Part shown: piece by piece, positions 56,384 through 64,000 of the stretch
How the letters are laid out: the number at the start of each line of letters is the position of its first letter
Position numbering within the stretch: the stretch's first letter is position 1
DNA from: Mycolicibacterium aichiense
GTDB taxonomy: Bacteria; Actinomycetota; Actinomycetes; Mycobacteriales; Mycobacteriaceae
Direction: 5' to 3'
Assembly: GCF_010726245.1 (NCBI RefSeq)
Contig: NZ_AP022561.1
Location: forward strand, 248,001-312,000
DNA length: 64,000 bases
Position numbers and translations under genes: made by a program
Notes under the pieces: generated by a model
Database searches by the model: none
What the model was told of the DNA's origin: nothing
What the model saw: the letters and a program-made list of their open reading frames with translations, nothing else

Positions 56384-57547
56384 ATGGCCGGACCGCTGGA
56401 AGGCATCAAGGTTGTCGAGCTCGGGGTGTGGGTCGCCGGGCCGGCCGCCGGAGGGATCCTGGCCGACTGGGGTGCCGACGTCGTCAAGATCGAACCGCCG
56501 ACCGGTGACCCGGGCCGGATGTTCGGCCGGATGCTCGGCCTCGACGACGGCAGCAACCCGCCGTTCGAGATGGACAACCGGTCCAAGCGCAGCATCGTGC
56601 TCGATCTGACCACCGACGGTGGACTGGCGACCGCGCGCCAATTGCTCGCGGCGGCAGACGTTTTCCTCACCAACGTCCGGCCCGACGCGCTCGAGCGGCT
56701 CGATCTGGACTATCCGTCGGTGGCCGCCCTCAACCCGGGTCTGATCTATGGTCTGATCACCGGGTACGGCGAGACCGGGCCCGAGGCCAACCGCCCGGCC
56801 TACGACGTCGCCGCGTTCTGGGCCCGCTCCGGGGTCGCCGATCTGCTCACCCGTCCCGGCGACAGCCCACCGTTCCAGCGGGGCGGCATGGGCGATCACA
56901 TGACCGGTATGACGCTGGCCGCGGCGATCAACGCCGCACTGGTCGCCCGCGCCCGCACCGGCGAAGGGCAACTGGTGACGACCTCGCTCTACCGCCAGGG
57001 CGCCTACACCGTCAGCTTCGACCTCAACACCTTCCTGCTGACCGGAAATCCGATCGCGATCGGTCAGCGCGAGACGATGTTCAACCCATGCATGAACAAC
57101 TACCTTGCGGCCGACGGGCGGCGACTCTGGATCGTCGGACTTGAGGCAGATCGGCACTGGCCGTCGCTGTGCCGTGCGGTCGGGCGCCCGGAGTGGTTGA
57201 CCGACAACCGGTTTGCCACCGCCCGGGACCGCGCGATCCATTCCCGTGAGCTGATCGCGACGCTTGACGAGATCTTCGCGACGAAGACGCTCGCCGAATG
57301 GGCTTCAGCGTTCGACGCCGAGCCCGACCTGTTCTGGTCGCCGGTGAACTCGATGGAGGACGTCCTCGCCGACGAGCAGTTCCACGCCGCGGGCGGCCTG
57401 GTCGACGTGCCCGACGGCGGCCCGATGATCGCCACACCGGCCGACTTCCACGGCACCCCGTGGGCGCCGCGCTCAGCCGCCCCGAAGCTCGGCGAGCACA
57501 CCGACGAGGTCCTCGCCGAGCTCGCCGAACGTGCGGGATATCGTTGA
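56384..57547 (+). CDS. CaiB/BaiF-family CoA transferase
   Basis: A 387-aa class III CoA transferase. It opens with LEGIKVVELGVWVAGPAAGG and ILADWGADVVKIEPP, then NRSKRSIVLDL, the VFLTNVRPDALERL block and RPAYDVAAFWARSGVADLL, in which the Asp (near residue 142) is the expected catalytic residue. It probably moves CoA onto the acid that the divergent operon then degrades. The donor and acceptor are unknown. The ATG is preceded by AAAGGGG 6 bases upstream. Confidence 0.91.
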   Translation: MAGPLEGIKVVELGVWVAGPAAGGILADWGADVVKIEPPTGDPGRMFGRMLGLDDGSNPPFEMDNRSKRSIVLDLTTDGGLATARQLLAAADVFLTNVRPDALERLDLDYPSVAALNPGLIYGLITGYGETGPEANRPAYDVAAFWARSGVADLLTRPGDSPPFQRGGMGDHMTGMTLAAAINAALVARARTGEGQLVTTSLYRQGAYTVSFDLNTFLLTGNPIAIGQRETMFNPCMNNYLAADGRRLWIVGLEADRHWPSLCRAVGRPEWLTDNRFATARDRAIHSRELIATLDEIFATKTLAEWASAFDAEPDLFWSPVNSMEDVLADEQFHAAGGLVDVPDGGPMIATPADFHGTPWAPRSAAPKLGEHTDEVLAELAERAGYR

Positions 57548-57607
57548 AAATCGTCGAAGAATCCGCGACAACTCACACGCTCGGCGCGTGAAAGGACCCC
57601 CGCACCC

Positions 57608-58216
57608 ATGCAGCTGCTGCTCGTCAGGCATGCCCTGCCACACCGCACCGAGGCCGGTGAAGGCAGCGACCCGGAACTGTCCGATGAGGGCTGGGACCAG
57701 GCTCGAAGGCTGCCCGAGGCACTGGACCGATTCCCGCTCGCCCGGCTGATCAGCAGCCCCCAGCGGCGCGCGCTGCAAACCGCCGAGCCGGTCGCGAAGG
57801 CCACCGGGCTGACCGTCGACATCGACGACCGGCTTGCCGAGTACGACCGCGGGCTGTCCCACTACGTCCCGATCGAACAGGTGCGCAAAGAGCGCCCCGA
57901 GGAGTGGGCGCGGATGGCCGACGGCCGGCTGCCCAGCACGGTCGACGAAGACGAGTTCCGCGGCCGGGTGAGTGCCGCGCTGAGCGATATCGTCGCTGCC
58001 GCCGACCACGACGAGACGGTGGCCGTATTCAGCCACGGCGGAGTGATCAACGTGATCCTGCATGAACTGCTCGGCACCAAACGGCTGCTGTCGTTCCCCA
58101 TCGATTACGTGTCGATCACCCGCCTGCTCTACGCCCGCAGCGGGTTCGGCACGGTGGCGGCGGTCAACACCACCGAACATGTTTGGGATCTCTTGCCGCG
58201 CAACCAGCGCTATTAG
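57608..58216 (+). CDS. Histidine phosphatase (phosphoglycerate-mutase-like)
   Basis: A 202-aa protein of the histidine-phosphatase superfamily. It shows LLLVRHALPHR at the N-terminus with the RH pair, ISSPQRRALQTAEPV near residue 55 and VAVFSHGGVINVILHELLG near residue 140 with the second His. It could act on a sugar phosphate or a phosphorylated small molecule. It stands 60 bases after the CoA transferase and 13 bases before the APH-like gene, so it probably belongs to their operon. Confidence 0.88.
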   Translation: MQLLLVRHALPHRTEAGEGSDPELSDEGWDQARRLPEALDRFPLARLISSPQRRALQTAEPVAKATGLTVDIDDRLAEYDRGLSHYVPIEQVRKERPEEWARMADGRLPSTVDEDEFRGRVSAALSDIVAAADHDETVAVFSHGGVINVILHELLGTKRLLSFPIDYVSITRLLYARSGFGTVAAVNTTEHVWDLLPRNQRY

Positions 58217-58229
58217 CTATACATAGCTG

Positions 58230-59255
58230 GTGACTTCTCTGGACGGGCTCGATCTGGCGGCACTGGACAGGCATCTGCGATCGGCGGGCATTGCGCGTAG
58301 CGGTGAACTGCAGGCGGAGTTCATCTCCGGTGGCCGGTCGAACCTGACCTTCCTGATTTTCGACGACGCCTCCAGATGGGTGCTGCGCCGCCCGCCGCTA
58401 CACGGGCTCACCCCGTCGGCGCACGATATGGCCCGCGAGTATCGAGTGGTCGCCGCGCTGGCCGGCAGTCCGGTGCCGGTCGCGCCCGCGGTCACCATGC
58501 GCGACGACGACTCTGTCGGAGGCGCGCCGTTCCAGATGGTGGAATACGTGGCGGGCCAAGTGGTCCGCACCCGCGCCGAACTCGATGCGCTCGGCGATGC
58601 GGGCGTGGTCAGCGATTGCGTCGACAGCCTCATCCGGGTGCTTGCCGACCTCCATGAGATCGACCCTGACAGCGTGGGCCTCGGTGACTTCGGTAAGCCC
58701 GTCGGATATCTGGAGCGTCAGGTGCGCCGGTGGGGTTCACAGTGGCAGCATGTTCGGCTGCCCGACGATCCGCGTGACACCGACGTCGAACGACTGCATT
58801 CCAAGTTGGCCGCCGCGGTGCCGTCGGAAAGTCGTAGCTCGATCGTGCACGGGGATTACCGCATCGACAACACCATCATCGACCCCGATGACCCGACAGT
58901 TGTTCGGGCGGTGCTGGATTGGGAGATGTCCACTCTCGGCGACCCGCTGGCGGACGTCGCGGTGATGTGTGTGCAGCGAGATCCGATGTTGGACCTGCTC
59001 AGCCAGGAGCACAAGTCGTGGACGGCACCCCAGATGCCGTCGGCCGACGATCTGGCTCAGCGCTATTCGGTGATATCTGGAAACCCGTTGGCGCACTGGG
59101 ATTTCCAGATGGCACTCGGCTATTTCAAGCTGGCGATCATCGTGGCCGGTATCGACTTCCGGCGCCGGATGGCCGCGGATGCCGCCGACAGCGACGACCA
59201 GGCGGGAGAGGCTGTCGCCGTGCTGATCAGCCGTGGCCTGGAGGCGTTCGGCTAG
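58230..59255 (+). CDS. APH-family kinase-like protein (Rv3761c, mis-named FadE36)
   Basis: A 341-aa third APH-like protein, from GTG 58230. Motifs are SGGRSNLTFLIFDDASRWVL, IVHGDYRIDNTII near residue 205 and LDWEMSTLGDPLADVAV; the His-x-Asp and Asn set is intact. Its counterpart Rv3761c is listed as FadE36, an acyl-CoA dehydrogenase, but nothing of that fold is seen. Its 3' end overlaps the convergent LapA-like gene by 4 bases. Confidence 0.88.
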   Translation: MTSLDGLDLAALDRHLRSAGIARSGELQAEFISGGRSNLTFLIFDDASRWVLRRPPLHGLTPSAHDMAREYRVVAALAGSPVPVAPAVTMRDDDSVGGAPFQMVEYVAGQVVRTRAELDALGDAGVVSDCVDSLIRVLADLHEIDPDSVGLGDFGKPVGYLERQVRRWGSQWQHVRLPDDPRDTDVERLHSKLAAAVPSESRSSIVHGDYRIDNTIIDPDDPTVVRAVLDWEMSTLGDPLADVAVMCVQRDPMLDLLSQEHKSWTAPQMPSADDLAQRYSVISGNPLAHWDFQMALGYFKLAIIVAGIDFRRRMAADAADSDDQAGEAVAVLISRGLEAFG

Positions 59256-59623
59256 GTCGTGCGGGCTGCACGCAGGTTCTTCTTGGCGGCGCGGCGGAGC
59301 TGGAAGATACGGGCCGCCCCGGCCAGTACGGTCACCAGGGCGCCGGCCACCGCGGCCATCAGGATCGCGACGCCCAATGGCAGGGACCAGTGCCAGCCCA
59401 GGAACGCGAACGACGTCGATCCGGTGTTCTGGGCGATGAAGATCAGCAGGACCGTCAGGATCAACAATCCGAAGATCAACGATGACCACAGTGCCGCGGC
59501 GCGGGTGAACTTGACCTCGTTGACTGCCTTGGCAGTGCCGGGCGCGGGAGGCTCCGAGGCCGGCGGCACCGACGGATTCGGCGTCGACTCGTAATTCGGG
59601 CCCATCGGTTCACTCGTGGTCAC
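59252..59623 (-). CDS. LapA-domain membrane protein
   Basis: A 123-aa protein from GTG 59623 (VTTSEPMGPNY), with other starts at 59659 and 59605. A Pro-rich N-terminus is followed by two helices (LWSSLIFGLLILTVLLIFIA and LPLGVAILMAAVAGALVTVL) separated by QNTGSTSFAFLGW, the typical LapA signature, and a basic tail. Similar to Rv3760. Function in envelope assembly is inferred from the family only. Confidence 0.83.
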   Translation of the reverse strand: MTTSEPMGPNYESTPNPSVPPASEPPAPGTAKAVNEVKFTRAAALWSSLIFGLLILTVLLIFIAQNTGSTSFAFLGWHWSLPLGVAILMAAVAGALVTVLAGAARIFQLRRAAKKNLRAARTT

Positions 59624-59762
59624 ATAGTCATTGTTCCCACCCTGGCCGGGTAGAAACAATGGGGTTATGACAGATCTATAACGTTTGCGCTGATCTAAAG
59701 CTCGGCGTAGCAGGGTAAGTGTCGTTACTGTCGGCTAAACGGGTCGGGGTGAAAGGACGCGT

Positions 59763-60716
59763 ATGGATGCGTCGCGGGGCGGCAAGCGACTGTGGTTTGC
59801 GGCGATCTTGTTCGCGCTCGTGCTGCCGGTGGTGGTTTCGTGTGGCAGCGCTAATCCCCTTGGCGGTGGATCGACATCGGGTGATCTGAAGAATCTGGTC
59901 GTCGGATCCGCGGACTTCCCGGAGTCGAAGATCATCGCCGAGATCTACGCCCAGGCCCTGGAGGCAAACGGTTTCACCGTGGGCCGGCAGTTCGGCATCG
60001 GCAGCCGCGAGACTTACATTCCCGCGGTGCGTGACCACTCCATCGACCTGGTGCCCGAGTACACCGGAAACCTCTTGCAGTACTTCGATTCCAAGACCAC
60101 GGTGACGACGCCAGATCAGGTCGAGTTGGCGTTGTTCCGGGTGCTGCCCGGCGATCTGTCGATCCTGACTCCCTCGCCGGCCAACGACACCGACACCGTC
60201 GCCGTGTCCGAAGCCACCGCGCAGAAATGGAATCTGAAGACCATCGGCGACCTGGCCGCACATTCCGCGGAGGTCAAGTTCGGTGGGCCATCAGAATTCC
60301 AGAGTCGCACGGAGGGTCTGCCGGGTCTGAAGGCCAAGTACGGGCTGGACATCAAACCGGACAACTTCGTCTCGATCAGTGACGGCGGCGGCCCTGCGAC
60401 GGTGCGTGCGCTGGTGGACGGCACCGTCACCGCTGCCGACATCTTCAGTACCTCACCGGCCATTCCTCAGAACAAGCTGGTCGTGCTGGAAGATCCGAAG
60501 AACAACTTTCTGGCGGCCAATGTCGTGCCGCTGGTCAGTTCGCAGAAGAAGTCCGATGAACTCAAGACCGTGCTGGATGCGGTCTCGGCCAAGCTGAGCA
60601 CCGAGGGACTGATCGAACTCAACACCGCCGTGTCCGGCAACTCCGGCGTCGACCCCGACGAGGCGGCGCGAAAGTGGATACGTGACAACGGTTTCGACAA
60701 GCCGATCGGGAAATAG
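59763..60716 (+). CDS. proX: Osmoprotectant ABC transporter substrate-binding lipoprotein ProX
   Basis: A 317-aa lipoprotein; its N-terminus KRLWFAAILFALVLPVVVSC ends with a lipobox cysteine near residue 27. The mature part is the OpuAC/ProX type: NLVVGSADFPESKIIAEIY, FGIGSRETYIPAVRDHSIDLV and VPEYTGNLLQYFDSKTTVTT. It should bind betaine, choline or similar solutes for the proVWZ permease. Adjoining proV starts directly at its stop. Matches Rv3759c. Confidence 0.95.
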   Translation: MDASRGGKRLWFAAILFALVLPVVVSCGSANPLGGGSTSGDLKNLVVGSADFPESKIIAEIYAQALEANGFTVGRQFGIGSRETYIPAVRDHSIDLVPEYTGNLLQYFDSKTTVTTPDQVELALFRVLPGDLSILTPSPANDTDTVAVSEATAQKWNLKTIGDLAAHSAEVKFGGPSEFQSRTEGLPGLKAKYGLDIKPDNFVSISDGGGPATVRALVDGTVTAADIFSTSPAIPQNKLVVLEDPKNNFLAANVVPLVSSQKKSDELKTVLDAVSAKLSTEGLIELNTAVSGNSGVDPDEAARKWIRDNGFDKPIGK

Positions 60717-61814
60717 ATGATCACCTTCGCAGGCGTCACGAAGACCTACCCGGACGGCACCGTCGCCGTCGATGACCTGAGCATGGAGGTGCCGACCGGC
60801 ACGCTGACGGTGTTCGTCGGGCCGTCCGGCTGCGGTAAGACGACCTCGATGCGGATGATCAATCGGATGATCGAGCCCAGTTCCGGGACGATCACCCTCG
60901 ACGGCCGCGACATCGCCGATGTCGACCCGGTCAAGCTGCGGCTCGGGATCGGCTATGTCATTCAGAGCGGCGGTTTGATGCCGCACCAGCGGGTTATCGA
61001 CAACGTCGCCACCGTGCCGGTGCTCAAAGGCGAGTCCCGGCGGACCGCCCGCAAGGCCGCCTACGCGGTGCTGGAGCGGGTGGGCCTCGACCCCAAGCTC
61101 GGTGATCGCTATCCCGCGCAGCTGTCCGGCGGTCAACAACAGCGCGTCGGGGTGGCTCGCGCGCTGGCCGCCGATCCGCCGGTGCTGCTGATGGATGAGC
61201 CGTTCTCGGCGGTCGACCCGGTGGTGCGTGATGAGCTGCAGGCCGAAATTCTGCGCCTGCAAGGCGAATTGAAGAAGACCATCGTCTTCGTCACTCATGA
61301 CATCGACGAGGCGATCAAACTGGGCGACCGGGTCGCGGTGTTCGGTCCGGGCGGCACCTTGCAGCAATACGACGCCCCCGCCCGGCTGTTGTCGAATCCC
61401 GCAAACGAGTTCGTCTCCGGGTTCATCGGTACCGACCGCGGCTACCGCGGCCTGCAGTTCCGCCAGGCATCCGGATTGCCGCTGCATGACATCCAGACGG
61501 TCACCGAGGCCGAGATCGATGCGCTGACCCTCGCGCCAGGGGACTGGCGACTGGTCACCAGGGACGACGGCCGGCCCTATGCCTGGCTGGACGCCGACGG
61601 CGTGCAACTGCATCGGGGTGGAAGTTCGTTGTACGACAGCACAATTGCGGGTGGATCGCTGTTCACCCCCGGGGGGACGCTGCGCCTGGCTCTCGATGCA
61701 GCGCTGTCCTCCCCGGCCGGCCTGGGAGTAGCCGTCGACGACGACGGTCAGGTGATCGGCGGGGTCAAGGCCGAGGATGTGGTCGACGCGCTGGAAAAGC
61801 AGCGAGCGACATGA
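60717..61814 (+). CDS. proV: Osmoprotectant ABC transporter ATPase ProV
   Basis: A 365-aa ATPase with Walker A VGPSGCGKTTSMRMI near residue 36, the signature LSGGQQQRVGVARALA near residue 135, Walker B VLLMDEPFSAVDPV and the switch FVTHDIDEAI. The C-terminal part (about 240-365) carries a regulatory or CBS-like domain. Overlaps proW by 4 bases (ATGA). Confidence 0.95.
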   Translation: MITFAGVTKTYPDGTVAVDDLSMEVPTGTLTVFVGPSGCGKTTSMRMINRMIEPSSGTITLDGRDIADVDPVKLRLGIGYVIQSGGLMPHQRVIDNVATVPVLKGESRRTARKAAYAVLERVGLDPKLGDRYPAQLSGGQQQRVGVARALAADPPVLLMDEPFSAVDPVVRDELQAEILRLQGELKKTIVFVTHDIDEAIKLGDRVAVFGPGGTLQQYDAPARLLSNPANEFVSGFIGTDRGYRGLQFRQASGLPLHDIQTVTEAEIDALTLAPGDWRLVTRDDGRPYAWLDADGVQLHRGGSSLYDSTIAGGSLFTPGGTLRLALDAALSSPAGLGVAVDDDGQVIGGVKAEDVVDALEKQRAT

Positions 61815-62455
61815 ACTATCTGCTCACCCATCTCGACAAGGCATGGGCGCTGACCGTGATCCACCTGCGGCTGTCCCTGGTTCCTGTGGTGCTGGGTCTG
61901 GTGATCGCGGTGCCGCTTGGCGCCTACGTGTGGCGAACGACCGCGCTGCGCCGGCTGACCACAGTGACGGCGAGCATCATCTTCACGATTCCGTCGCTGG
62001 CGTTGTTCGTGGTGCTGCCCCTGATCATCCCGACCCGGATCCTCGACGAGGCCAATGTCATCGTCGCGTTGACCCTCTACACCACCGCGTTGCTTGTGCG
62101 GGCGGTGCCCGAAGCGCTGGATGCGGTACCGGCCCAGGTGCGTGACGCCGCCACCGCGGTCGGCTACACCCGGGTCTCGCGGATGCTCAAAGTTGAACTG
62201 CCGCTGTCAATTCCAGTCCTTATCGCCGGTCTGCGGGTGGTGGCGGTGACGAACATCTCGATGGTGTCGGTGGGTTCGGTCATCGGCATCGGCGGGCTGG
62301 GAACCTGGTTCACCGAGGGCTATCAAGCCGACAAGAGTGACCAGATCGTCGCCGGCATCATCGCGATCTTCCTGCTCGCGATCGTCATCGACGTGCTGAT
62401 CCTGCTGGCCGGCCGGTTGATCACCCCGTGGGCCCGGGTGAAGGCGGGCTCATGA
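61811..62455 (+). CDS. proW: Osmoprotectant ABC transporter permease ProW
   Basis: A 214-aa permease with about five or six helices and the family motif AATAVGYTRVSRMLKVELPL (residues about 118-137, the coupling loop to ProV), followed by MVSVGSVIGIGGLGTWFTEG. It overlaps proZ as ATGA. Confidence 0.94.
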   Translation: MNYLLTHLDKAWALTVIHLRLSLVPVVLGLVIAVPLGAYVWRTTALRRLTTVTASIIFTIPSLALFVVLPLIIPTRILDEANVIVALTLYTTALLVRAVPEALDAVPAQVRDAATAVGYTRVSRMLKVELPLSIPVLIAGLRVVAVTNISMVSVGSVIGIGGLGTWFTEGYQADKSDQIVAGIIAIFLLAIVIDVLILLAGRLITPWARVKAGS

Positions 62456-63240
62456 ACTTCCTGCAGCAGGCCCTCGACTACATCTTCACCGGCGCCAACT
62501 GGGGCGGCCGGGCCGGGCTGGCGGTCCGCATCGCCGAGCACCTGCAGTACACCGCCGTCGCGGTCGTCGTCTCCGCGCTCATCGCGATTCCCATCGGCCT
62601 GCTGATCGGGCATACCGGACGCGGGACCTTCCTGGTGGTCACCGGGGTCAACGCCCTGCGTGCACTGCCCACGCTGGGCGTACTGCTGCTCGGGGTGTTG
62701 CTGTGGGGGCTCGGGCTGCTGCCGCCCACGGTCGCGCTGATGCTGCTGGGCATCCCGCCGCTGCTGGCCGGCACCTATGCCGGGATCGCGAACGTCGACC
62801 CGGCGGTGGTGGATGCGGCCCGGTCGATGGGCATGACCGAGACCAGGGTTTTGCTGCGCGTCGAGGTACCCAACGCGCTGCCGCTGATTTTGGGCGGACT
62901 GCGCACAGCGACCCTGCAGGTGGTGGCGACCGCGACGGTGGCGGCCTACGCCAGCCTCGGCGGCCTGGGGCGCTACCTGATCGACGGCATCAAGGTCCGC
63001 CAGTTCTACCTCGCCCTGGTAGGTGCGTTGCTGGTAACGGTGCTGGCCCTGGCGCTCGATGCGCTGCTGGCGCTGGCCGTGTGGGCTTCGGTGCCCGGGT
63101 CGGGCCGATTCCGGCGGATGCCGCAACCGTTGCTCGACGACGAGGTCAGTTTGGATGCACGCGTACCCACATCACAGATGAGCCGCACTTCCCCACCTGG
63201 TTACGAACGGGGCGGCCCGTCGCATACGGTAGACGGGTGA
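62452..63240 (+). CDS. proZ: Osmoprotectant ABC transporter permease ProZ
   Basis: A 262-aa permease from ATG 62452 (MNFLQQALDYI). It has the coupling motif DAARSMGMTETRVLLRVEVP near residue 122 and GVNALRALPTLGVLLLGVLL. It partners ProW in the membrane. Beyond the last helix lies a hydrophilic tail. It overlaps the next gene as GTGA. Confidence 0.94.
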   Translation: MNFLQQALDYIFTGANWGGRAGLAVRIAEHLQYTAVAVVVSALIAIPIGLLIGHTGRGTFLVVTGVNALRALPTLGVLLLGVLLWGLGLLPPTVALMLLGIPPLLAGTYAGIANVDPAVVDAARSMGMTETRVLLRVEVPNALPLILGGLRTATLQVVATATVAAYASLGGLGRYLIDGIKVRQFYLALVGALLVTVLALALDALLALAVWASVPGSGRFRRMPQPLLDDEVSLDARVPTSQMSRTSPPGYERGGPSHTVDG

Positions 63241-63839
63241 GTGCAGCCAACGACTCGACCGAAAGCGCCTGGCCGGCGATCCTGACCTGGCGCGCGCACG
63301 ATGATTCGCGGATGGAATCCGCCCGAGTCCAGCTATCAGGGAAGCGGATCAAGGCCTACGGCCGAATCGTCGCCGCGGCCGCCGAGACCAACCCGGCCTT
63401 CAGCGCTTCCTATGACCTGGTGACCGATGAGACCGGCGCTACCAAACGGCTGTCCATGAGCGTCACCCTCGCCGAGCGGGATCGGCAGCTGTCGATCGCC
63501 CGCGACGAGGAAGGCATGTGGCTCATCACCGATCACCAGGGCCAGTCGCGCGGTGCCTACGAAGGGGCGTTGGACGTCGACGTCGTCTTCAGCCCGTTCT
63601 TCAACGCCCTGCCGATCCGGCGCACCGGCTTGTATCAGCGGGTCGATTCGGTGACGCTGCCGGTGGTGTACGTGAGTTTGCCCGACCTGACCGTCAAGCA
63701 GGCCACCATCAGCTACGGCAGCTCCGGCCCGGACACCGGGGACGGCATCAAGCTGCACTCACCGGTCGCCGACACCACGATCACGGTCGACGCCGACGGC
63801 TTCATCGTCGACTACCCAGGACTGGCAACGCGGATCTGA
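63237..63839 (+). CDS. Putative glycolipid-binding protein (DUF1089-like)
   Basis: A 200-aa soluble protein starting at GTG 63237, which overlaps proZ as [43 protein letters not shown] text (read as [17 protein letters not shown]), [16 protein letters not shown] and [12 protein letters not shown] are typical of the beta-barrel DUF1089/glycolipid-bind family (Rv3755c). Function is not known. Its 3' end overlaps the convergent tyrA by 38 bases. Confidence 0.85.
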   Translation: MSAANDSTESAWPAILTWRAHDDSRMESARVQLSGKRIKAYGRIVAAAAETNPAFSASYDLVTDETGATKRLSMSVTLAERDRQLSIARDEEGMWLITDHQGQSRGAYEGALDVDVVFSPFFNALPIRRTGLYQRVDSVTLPVVYVSLPDLTVKQATISYGSSGPDTGDGIKLHSPVADTTITVDADGFIVDYPGLATRI

Positions 63840-64000
63840 TCACGCCGCCGGCCCGACCGGCGGCGGCGAGCTCCGCGCGCCAATCCTCTTCCCCGATCGC
63901 GATGGTCACGATCTGCGGGCGCGAGAAGCTGTCGTAGCGCGCACGGGCGGCATGCCCGGCCTCGACGAGCTCGGCCACCGAACCCCTGTCGGCCAGCGAT
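63802..64000 (-). CDS. tyrA: Prephenate dehydrogenase TyrA (5' part outside window)
   Basis: C-terminal 65 residues of prephenate dehydrogenase of tyrosine synthesis; the 5' part lies past the right edge. The fragment reads [20 protein letters not shown], then [20 protein letters not shown] and [17 protein letters not shown], very like the Rv3754 end. The stop (63802-63804) lies inside the convergent gene at 63237-63839, a 38-base overlap. Confidence 0.88.
   Translation of the reverse strand, partial: SLADRGSVAELVEAGHAARARYDSFSRPQIVTIAIGEEDWRAELAAAGRAGGVIRSALPVLGSRR

Overview
The window is high-GC actinobacterial DNA, and its gene content is diagnostic of a mycobacterium outside the M. tuberculosis complex (probably a Mycolicibacterium-type environmental species). 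It carries the arabinogalactan/lipoarabinomannan locus (embA, embC, aftA, dprE2, dprE1, a GtrA protein, rfbD, glfT1, rfbE), the proteasome activator bpa with its C-terminal GQYL, and a gene order that follows, in reversed orientation, the Rv3754-Rv3794 neighbourhood of M. tuberculosis as I remember it. No rRNA, CRISPR array or intact insertion sequence was seen.

Layout. 1-10.5 kb (minus): cell-wall arabinan operon gtrA-dprE1-dprE2-aftA-embC-embA, cut by the left edge. 10.6-17 kb: an HD hydrolase and a flavin-type protein (plus), then a minus block rfbE-glfT1-rfbD (galactan initiation/export), bpa and a GT-C membrane protein. 17-26.1 kb: housekeeping genes (PLP-fold protein without its lysine, quinone oxidoreductase with a divergent MarR regulator, tRNA-Ser, echA21, amino-acid permease, cysK-cysE with a frameshift, mycothiol-type enzyme, hisC2). 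26.2-30.3 kb: tRNA-Ser, tRNA-Arg and a 3.9-kb genomic island inserted in the 3' end of tRNA-Arg. The island is bounded by 36-bp perfect direct repeats and carries a decayed tyrosine integrase, a large surface-sugar O-acyltransferase and a damaged small zinc-finger gene.

30.4-40.3 kb: accessory metabolism. A membrane GGDEF protein is followed by an FAD monooxygenase/small-protein pair divergent from a TetR regulator with twin palindromic operators, then small secreted and membrane proteins, and a translationally coupled APH-like kinase / acyl-CoA dehydrogenase / SDR operon downstream of a ThrE-type exporter. 40.3-47.6 kb: a two-component system (probably TcrXY) with an 11-bp-period repeat in its promoter is coupled to a lipid-linked-sugar glycosylation cluster (GT39, GT2-GtrA fusion, GT39). 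47.6-51.5 kb: exported phosphoesterase and an SdsA-type alkylsulfatase.

51.5-59.3 kb: a second acyl-CoA catabolic operon (APH-like, SDR, acyl-CoA dehydrogenase, TetR, quinone oxidoreductase) divergent from a CaiB-type CoA transferase across a perfect palindrome, then a histidine phosphatase and a third APH-like protein. 59.3-64 kb: LapA-like membrane protein, the osmoprotectant ABC transporter proX-proV-proW-proZ, a glycolipid-binding-domain protein, and the 3' end of tyrA on the minus strand.

Most notable: DprE1 has alanine where M. tuberculosis has the benzothiazinone-target cysteine; the tRNA-Arg island; the regulated glycosylation cluster; the cysK frameshift that fuses its frame to cysE; and several well-defined operator-like sequences.
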